A stretch of 36,332 nt of DNA. Source: Spirochaetota bacterium. Lineage in GTDB: Bacteria; Spirochaetota; Spirochaetia; Treponematales; UBA12059. Position numbers and translations under genes: made by a program. The stretch lies in assembly GCA_022703505.1 (NCBI GenBank), contig JAKLDN010000005.1:264717-301048 (forward strand), in the 5' to 3' direction. The notes under the pieces are model-generated. The model had not been told where the DNA came from and made no database searches. It saw only the letters and a list, made by a program, of their open reading frames with translations. Positions 32,592 to 36,332 of this stretch are shown piece by piece (within the stretch, counting starts at the first letter, position 1; each line of letters begins with the position of its first letter).

Positions 32592-33695
32592 TCACTCGAG
32601 CTGCATGGGCATGATGATGTGGAAATAGTCCGTCTCGGGCTCGGGCCGCACCGTGATGGCCCGGTTCGGCTCGGTGAACTCGATCTTCACCTCGTCGGAC
32701 TTGATGACCCGGAAGGGATCCTCCAGGTACTTGTAGTTCAGGGCCAGCAGGGCGTCCTCTCCGGCGTAGCGGCAGGGGATCTCCTCCTTGGCGGTGCCCA
32801 GCTCGCTCTCCTCGGAGGAGACCGCGAGACTCCCCGCGGAGAGGTTGAAGAAGGTCCGCCGGGACTTCTGTTCCACGAAGATGGAAACCCGGCGCAGGGC
32901 GTCCAGGGTCTCCGCCCGGTTCAGGACGAAGAACCGGGACTGGCTCTGGGGGATGACCTTCTGGTAATTCGGGAACTGACCCTCGATCAGGACGGAGCTC
33001 ACCCGGTAGGTTCCGAAGCGGACGAAGAGGTTCTTCTCCGTGACCGCCAGGTCCACGGGCCCCTCGTCCGCGGCGCGCTTGAGGATCAGGGAGAGGATCT
33101 TGGGCGGGACGATCACGCCCTTGAAGTCCGGAACCGAGGGATCGATGTCCTTCCGGATGTAGGCAAGCCGGCGCCCGTCCGTGGCCACCATGACCAGACC
33201 CTCCGGAGTCCGCTCCAGGAAGACGCCGTTCATGAAGTACCGGGTCTCGTCGTCGGACACCGCGAAGACCGTCTGGGTGATCATCTCCTTCAGGTCCTTG
33301 GCGGGGAGGGCGAACCAGGCCGCGTCGTCCGCCTGGGGAAGCTCCGGGAACTTTTCGCTGGAGATCGTCTTGAGCTGGAACCGCACCTTCTTGAACTGGG
33401 GCTTCACCACGACCTTGGCGTCGTCGTACTCGACCTCGATGTCCCCCTCGGGGATGCTGGAGAGGATGCCGGACAGCTTGTCGCAGAAGACCGTCACGGA
33501 TCCCGGAACCGCGACGTCCACGGGGATGCGGGTCTCGAAGCCGACCTTGATGTCCGTGGCGCGTATGGACAAAGCCCCGTCCGCCGCTTCCAGCAGGACG
33601 TTGGACATGATGGACAGGGCGTTCTTGGAGGCGATGATCTCCTGGGCGAAGGAAATTTCCTTGGCGAAGGCGTTCTTTTCACAGGTAAACTTCAT
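32592..33695 (-). CDS. dnaN: DNA polymerase III beta subunit (sliding clamp)
   Basis: The protein has 367 residues with the three-domain clamp pattern. It begins MKFTCEKNAFAKEI and ends IIMPMQLE, the typical C-terminal tail. The conserved segment ATDGRRLAYI is in the middle. The clamp encircles DNA and tethers polymerase III and repair enzymes. ATG 33695 has GGAGGT at good spacing; an upstream in-frame start would add nine residues. It is separated from dnaA by 450 bp that hold a repeat-bounded insert. Confidence 0.96.
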   Translation of the reverse strand: MKFTCEKNAFAKEISFAQEIIASKNALSIMSNVLLEAADGALSIRATDIKVGFETRIPVDVAVPGSVTVFCDKLSGILSSIPEGDIEVEYDDAKVVVKPQFKKVRFQLKTISSEKFPELPQADDAAWFALPAKDLKEMITQTVFAVSDDETRYFMNGVFLERTPEGLVMVATDGRRLAYIRKDIDPSVPDFKGVIVPPKILSLILKRAADEGPVDLAVTEKNLFVRFGTYRVSSVLIEGQFPNYQKVIPQSQSRFFVLNRAETLDALRRVSIFVEQKSRRTFFNLSAGSLAVSSEESELGTAKEEIPCRYAGEDALLALNYKYLEDPFRVIKSDEVKIEFTEPNRAITVRPEPETDYFHIIMPMQLE

Positions 33696-34145
33696 GTTTC
33701 CACCTCCGGGGTACTGTACCATGTTTTTCCGGCCTAGGACAATGGAAAACGGGAGAGACGTGTCTCAGGAACTCACCACGGAGCTCACGGAGAAGAGATT
33801 AGATAAGGACGCCGCGGCTAAAGGCTGATGCCCCGTGGTAGGTGTAGATCTGAAACGGGCGAAGGGAGAATGTCAGGAATCGGGGCGCAGTTATTGTCTT
33901 TGTAGAATTTATTAAATTCAGTAGCAGTAGTAATAAGGGAAAGGTTTCTGTGGATAGTCGGCGCAAGTATCGCAGGATCCGGTACTTGCCCTGGGGATGA
34001 TTTTCCCGAAATTTTCGGATCGATATCCACATATCCACGAGGCTCCTCATCCATGCACGGCTCGACGGACGTTTCGGGTGCTTTTCCCCGAAATTACTCC
34101 GTATCCTCCGTGTCCTCCGTGTCCTCCGTGGTGAGTCCAAGAAAA
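33696..34145. other. dnaN-dnaA intergenic region with repeat-bounded insert and DnaA-box-like sites
   Basis: No gene is supported here. A possible dnaN promoter (TTGTCC at 33742-33737, TACAGT at 33718-33713, 18-bp spacing) overlaps the small palindrome GGTACTGTACC (33710-33720); the leader would be very short, so this is weak. The insert at 33771-34136 follows. Within it 33889-33935 is AT-rich. TGTGGATAG (33949-33957), ATATCCACA (34023-34031) and ATATCCACG (34031-34039) are close to the DnaA box TTATCCACA. Short open frames on the minus strand exist but read through the repeats and have no family signal. Confidence 0.55.
33771..34136. repeat. 366-bp element with 13-bp perfect inverted ends built from the 9-bp NNCACGGAG unit
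   Basis: ACTCACCACGGAG (33771-33783) and CTCCGTGGTGAGT (34124-34136) are exact reverse complements. The left array has two units. The right array (34098-34132) has four 9-bp units in the opposite orientation, three of them ending in CTCCGTG and one in CTCCGTA. The interior differs from that of the element at 17866-18010, so only the ends are shared. No transposase is encoded. The right end stops 9 bp before the dnaA stop codon. Confidence 0.7.
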
Positions 34146-35522
34146 TTATCCCTTGGTACTCATCTCCTTCACGGCGGCCACGATCTGCTGGATGTTCGTC
34201 TCCAGGGCGGGGTCCAGCTTCAGGCGTTCCTCGATCTTCTGGCACCCGTGCATCACCGTCGTGTGGTCCCTTCCTCCGAACTCCAGGCCCAGCTCCGTGG
34301 TGGAGTACTCGGTGATCTCCCGGGCGATGTACATGGCCACCTGCCGCGGGTAGGCGATGTTCTTGGTCCGCTTCTTTCCCTTGAGGTCCCCGTAGGAGAT
34401 CTTGAAGTGGTCCGCCACCACCCGCAGGATGTGGTCGATGGTGACGTTGCCGTGCTTGGACTGGCTGAAGACGTCCTTGAGCTGCTGCTGGGCGATCTCC
34501 AGGGTGATGCTCTTCCCGACCAGGGCGGCGTACGCGCTCAGCTTCATCAGGGCCGCCTCCAGGTCCCGGACGTTGGTGGAGATGTTCTTGGCGATGATGT
34601 CCGTGACCTCCGTGGGAACCGGCAGCTTGGCGCTCTCCGCCTTCTTCCGGAGGATGGCGCAGCGGGTCTCGTAGTTGGGGGGCTGGAGGTCCACGTTCAG
34701 GCCCCGCTCGAAGCGGCTGCGCAGGCGGTCCGACAGGTTCTTGAGCTCCGACACGGGACGGTCGCAGGTGAAGACCATCTGCTTGTTCGTGTCATACAGG
34801 GCGTTGAAGGTGTGGAAGAGCTCCTCCTGGCTGCCCATCTTTTTCTCGAGGAAGTTGATGTCGTCGATCAGGAGGATGTCCGCCTGGCGGTACTTGTTCT
34901 TGAAGGCGTGGGTGGTCTTGTCGTGGATGGACTGGATGAACTCGTTCGTGAATTCCTCCGCGGACAGGCAGATTATCTTGGCCTTGCCGGCTTCCGCCCA
35001 GACCCGGTTGCCGATGGATTGCATCAGGTGGGTCTTGCCCAGGCCCACGCCGCCGTAGATCAGGAAGGGGTTGTACGCGGTGCCCGGGTTCTTGGCAATG
35101 GCCAGGGCGGCGTTGGCCGCGAAGGAGTTGTTCTCCCCGATCACGAAGTTCTCGAAGGTCAGGTCCGTCCGGAGGGAGGGGTGCTTGGACCGGGCCGGCC
35201 GGCCGGCGGCCGGGGCCGCGGGATCCGGGGATTTCGGCGCGCCTCCCTTGGCCGGCTCCGGAGCCGCCTGCTTCTTCTCGACCAGGAACTCCAGGGTCAG
35301 GTTTTTTCCCGTCAGGTCCGCCAGCTTGGCCTCGAAGGTCTTTTGGTAGGCCTTCACGAACTGGTCCCGGTAGAAGGCGGAAGGAACCCGGACCCGGATG
35401 CTGTCCGGGGTCGCGCCCGCGTACTCGATGTTGAACCAGATGGCGAACTCGTGCTCTCCGAGTTCCTGCTCCAGCTGTTTCAGCGATTCGTTCCAGAAGG
35501 GGGAATAATCGATCTCGTTCAT
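34146..35522 (-). CDS. dnaA: Chromosomal replication initiator protein DnaA
   Basis: The protein has 458 residues in the usual four domains: an N-terminal interaction domain (1-80), a Pro/Ala/Lys linker (~85-112), the AAA+ domain with Walker A GGVGLGKTH and Walker B ILLIDDINFL (~113-325), and the C-terminal DNA-binding domain with GRDHTTVMHGCQKI. It binds DnaA boxes and opens the origin. The start ATG 35522 follows AGGAAAGG. A perfect DnaA box lies 47 bp upstream in the likely promoter region, so autoregulation is expected. It is transcribed away from gyrB. Confidence 0.96.
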   Translation of the reverse strand: MNEIDYSPFWNESLKQLEQELGEHEFAIWFNIEYAGATPDSIRVRVPSAFYRDQFVKAYQKTFEAKLADLTGKNLTLEFLVEKKQAAPEPAKGGAPKSPDPAAPAAGRPARSKHPSLRTDLTFENFVIGENNSFAANAALAIAKNPGTAYNPFLIYGGVGLGKTHLMQSIGNRVWAEAGKAKIICLSAEEFTNEFIQSIHDKTTHAFKNKYRQADILLIDDINFLEKKMGSQEELFHTFNALYDTNKQMVFTCDRPVSELKNLSDRLRSRFERGLNVDLQPPNYETRCAILRKKAESAKLPVPTEVTDIIAKNISTNVRDLEAALMKLSAYAALVGKSITLEIAQQQLKDVFSQSKHGNVTIDHILRVVADHFKISYGDLKGKKRTKNIAYPRQVAMYIAREITEYSTTELGLEFGGRDHTTVMHGCQKIEERLKLDPALETNIQQIVAAVKEMSTKG

Positions 35523-35989
35523 CCTGCTACGCCTTTCCTGTCCCTGTACGGTACCGTATTTTCACAAGTTATCCACAATCAATCAAGAAGACCCACGGGC
35601 CTGTCAAGAATCCCGGAAGGGATACTCTCCGGTTTATCCACAATCAAGGACTCTCGAACCTCGGAAGGCTCTTGTAAGTAATTATGAGACAATAAAATAA
35701 TTTCACTGCAAGGATGCCGGCCGCGGGGCGGAACGGGTCCGAAATCTTGTTATTCCTTGATGAGCAATGCGTTATAAAACTATCAACAGGATATCCACAA
35801 CGACTCGGAAGCCTGTAATTCCTGTCCTCGAAAGGCGGGTCGCCTTGTCTTTCCTCCCGGGAACGAGTATAATCCTGAAACCAGGTTCGGCAAGTCCTTT
35901 CTTCCATCGAACGATGGAGGCAGATCCGCGCTCGTCCGTCCCGGAACGCGGGAACGCCGCCGCGATATACCACGATGATAGGTACCCGC
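35523..35989. other. dnaA-gyrB intergenic region, probable main part of oriC
   Basis: No gene is supported in this 467-bp spacer. It holds two perfect DnaA boxes in the longer direct repeat TTATCCACAATCAA (35569-35582 and 35634-35647) and one near-match ATATCCACA (35791-35799). An AT-rich stretch at 35672-35705 is a candidate unwinding element. The 12-bp palindrome TACGGTACCGTA (35547-35558) sits 25 bp before dnaA. The gyrB promoter is at 35845-35873, and a 7-bp hairpin (TCCATCG, AA, CGATGGA; 35903-35918) lies in the gyrB leader. Confidence 0.65.
35845..35873 (+). promoter_or_regulatory. Probable promoter of gyrB
   Basis: TTGTCT (35845-35850) is followed after 17 bp by a perfect TATAAT (35868-35873). 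The transcript would have a leader of about 110 bases containing a small hairpin at 35903-35918. Confidence 0.65.
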
Positions 35990-36332
35990 ATGGAATCAAC
36001 CTATTCTGCCCAGAATATCCAGGTATTGAAGGGTCTCGAGGCAGTCCGCAAACGCCCGGGGATGTATATCGGTTCCACCGGCCTGGACGGCCTGCACCAC
36101 CTGGTCTACGAGGTGGTGGACAACTCCATCGACGAGGCCTTCGCGGGGGTCTGCGACCGTATCGAGGTGGTCCTGGAGCCCAACGACATCGTGCGGGTGA
36201 CGGACAACGGCCGCGGCATCCCCGTGGACATGCACCCCACCGAGAAGGTCTCCGCCCTGGAAATCGTCATGACCAAGCTCCACGCGGGAGGCAAGTTCGA
36301 CAAGGGCTCCTACAAGGTATCCGGAGGCCTGC
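35990..36332 (+). CDS. gyrB: DNA gyrase subunit B, 5' part only
   Basis: The frame runs from ATG 35990 to the right edge of the window (114 complete codons). It begins with [15 protein letters not shown], then [14 protein letters not shown] with the ATP-site Asn and Glu region, [11 protein letters not shown] with the conserved Asp, and LHAGGKF at the ATP lid. This is the GHKL ATPase domain of GyrB; ParE is very similar over this part, but the position beside dnaA favours GyrB. An in-frame ATG at 35975 would add five residues; it has no ribosome binding site, whereas a weak AGGT lies before 35990. Together with GyrA, the enzyme would supply negative supercoils. Confidence 0.94.
   Translation, partial: MESTYSAQNIQVLKGLEAVRKRPGMYIGSTGLDGLHHLVYEVVDNSIDEAFAGVCDRIEVVLEPNDIVRVTDNGRGIPVDMHPTEKVSALEIVMTKLHAGGKFDKGSYKVSGGL

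Noticed and set aside
34098-34132. Short direct repeats resembling the start of a CRISPR array
   Set aside because: The units are 9 bp and directly adjacent, without spacers, and there are no cas genes. They are the end of a repeat-bounded element.
33799-34245. Minus-strand open frame of 148 codons between dnaA and dnaN
   Set aside because: It overlaps the dnaA 3' end, reads through the 9-bp repeats (giving PRRTRRTRRIR) and has no ribosome binding site or family signal.
35644-35991. Minus-strand open frame of 115 codons in the dnaA-gyrB spacer
   Set aside because: It lies over DnaA boxes, AT-rich DNA and the gyrB promoter, and shows no recognisable protein features.
1-36332. tRNA, rRNA, prophage, toxin-antitoxin or defence genes
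   Set aside because: I looked for cloverleaf-like intergenic segments, integrases, transposases and nuclease or restriction motifs and found none that I can support.

Overview
The window is a GC-rich chromosomal segment that includes the replication-origin neighbourhood of a double-membrane bacterium. gyrB (truncated at the right edge) diverges from a leftward run of dnaA, dnaN, recF, a DciA/DUF721 gene, rpmH, rnpA, yidD, yidC and jag. YidC has the large periplasmic domain of diderm bacteria. The overlong PRPP synthetase, the DnaA sequence style and the general gene content suggest a spirochaete, possibly a GC-rich environmental Spirochaetia lineage. That assignment is inference; no rRNA gene is present to settle it.

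Layout from left to right. 1-5149 (minus strand): a secreted protein of unknown role, then a MoxR ATPase, a DUF58 protein and a transglutaminase-like membrane protein cut by the window edge. 5326-8831 (plus): a Na/Pi cotransporter with a PhoU-like tail, followed 2 bp later by a tungsten-type aldehyde:ferredoxin oxidoreductase. 8905-10497: a class II aldolase and an unrecognised basic protein, divergently oriented. 10494-17783: a 3-hydroxybutyrate/acetoacetyl-CoA island made of 3-hydroxyacyl-CoA dehydrogenase, a GntP-type permease, an SCP2-like thiolase, a TetR regulator, a fused family I CoA-transferase and a short-chain dehydrogenase. 17784-20015: two perfect hairpins, a repeat-bounded element, a HAD hydrolase and a long Prs. 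20079-22016: an acyl-CoA synthetase. 22108-28267 (minus): a LEA/WHy lipid-or-envelope-type secreted protein, a membrane-anchored HEAT-repeat protein and a GAF-PAS-adenylate cyclase, lying downstream of jag in the same direction. 28272-36332: the origin block.

The most coherent functional unit is the C4 island. The permease could import 3-hydroxybutyrate, the SDR could oxidise it to acetoacetate, the CoA-transferase could activate that to acetoacetyl-CoA, and the thiolase could split it to acetyl-CoA. The second dehydrogenase (Hbd) enters at the same node from (S)-3-hydroxybutyryl-CoA. Two sequence motifs, one of 18 bp and one of 14 bp, are each present exactly once in front of the thiolase and once in front of the SDR, both beside good sigma-70-type promoters. 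They are the likely operators of the TetR protein encoded between these genes.

Two other non-coding signals stand out. DnaA-box-like 9-mers lie on both sides of dnaA together with AT-rich stretches, which resembles a bipartite oriC. Two unrelated intergenic inserts, one beside the HAD gene and one between dnaA and dnaN, are bounded by inverted arrays of the same 9-bp unit (NNCACGGAG). One of these arrays supplies the last codons of the HAD gene.
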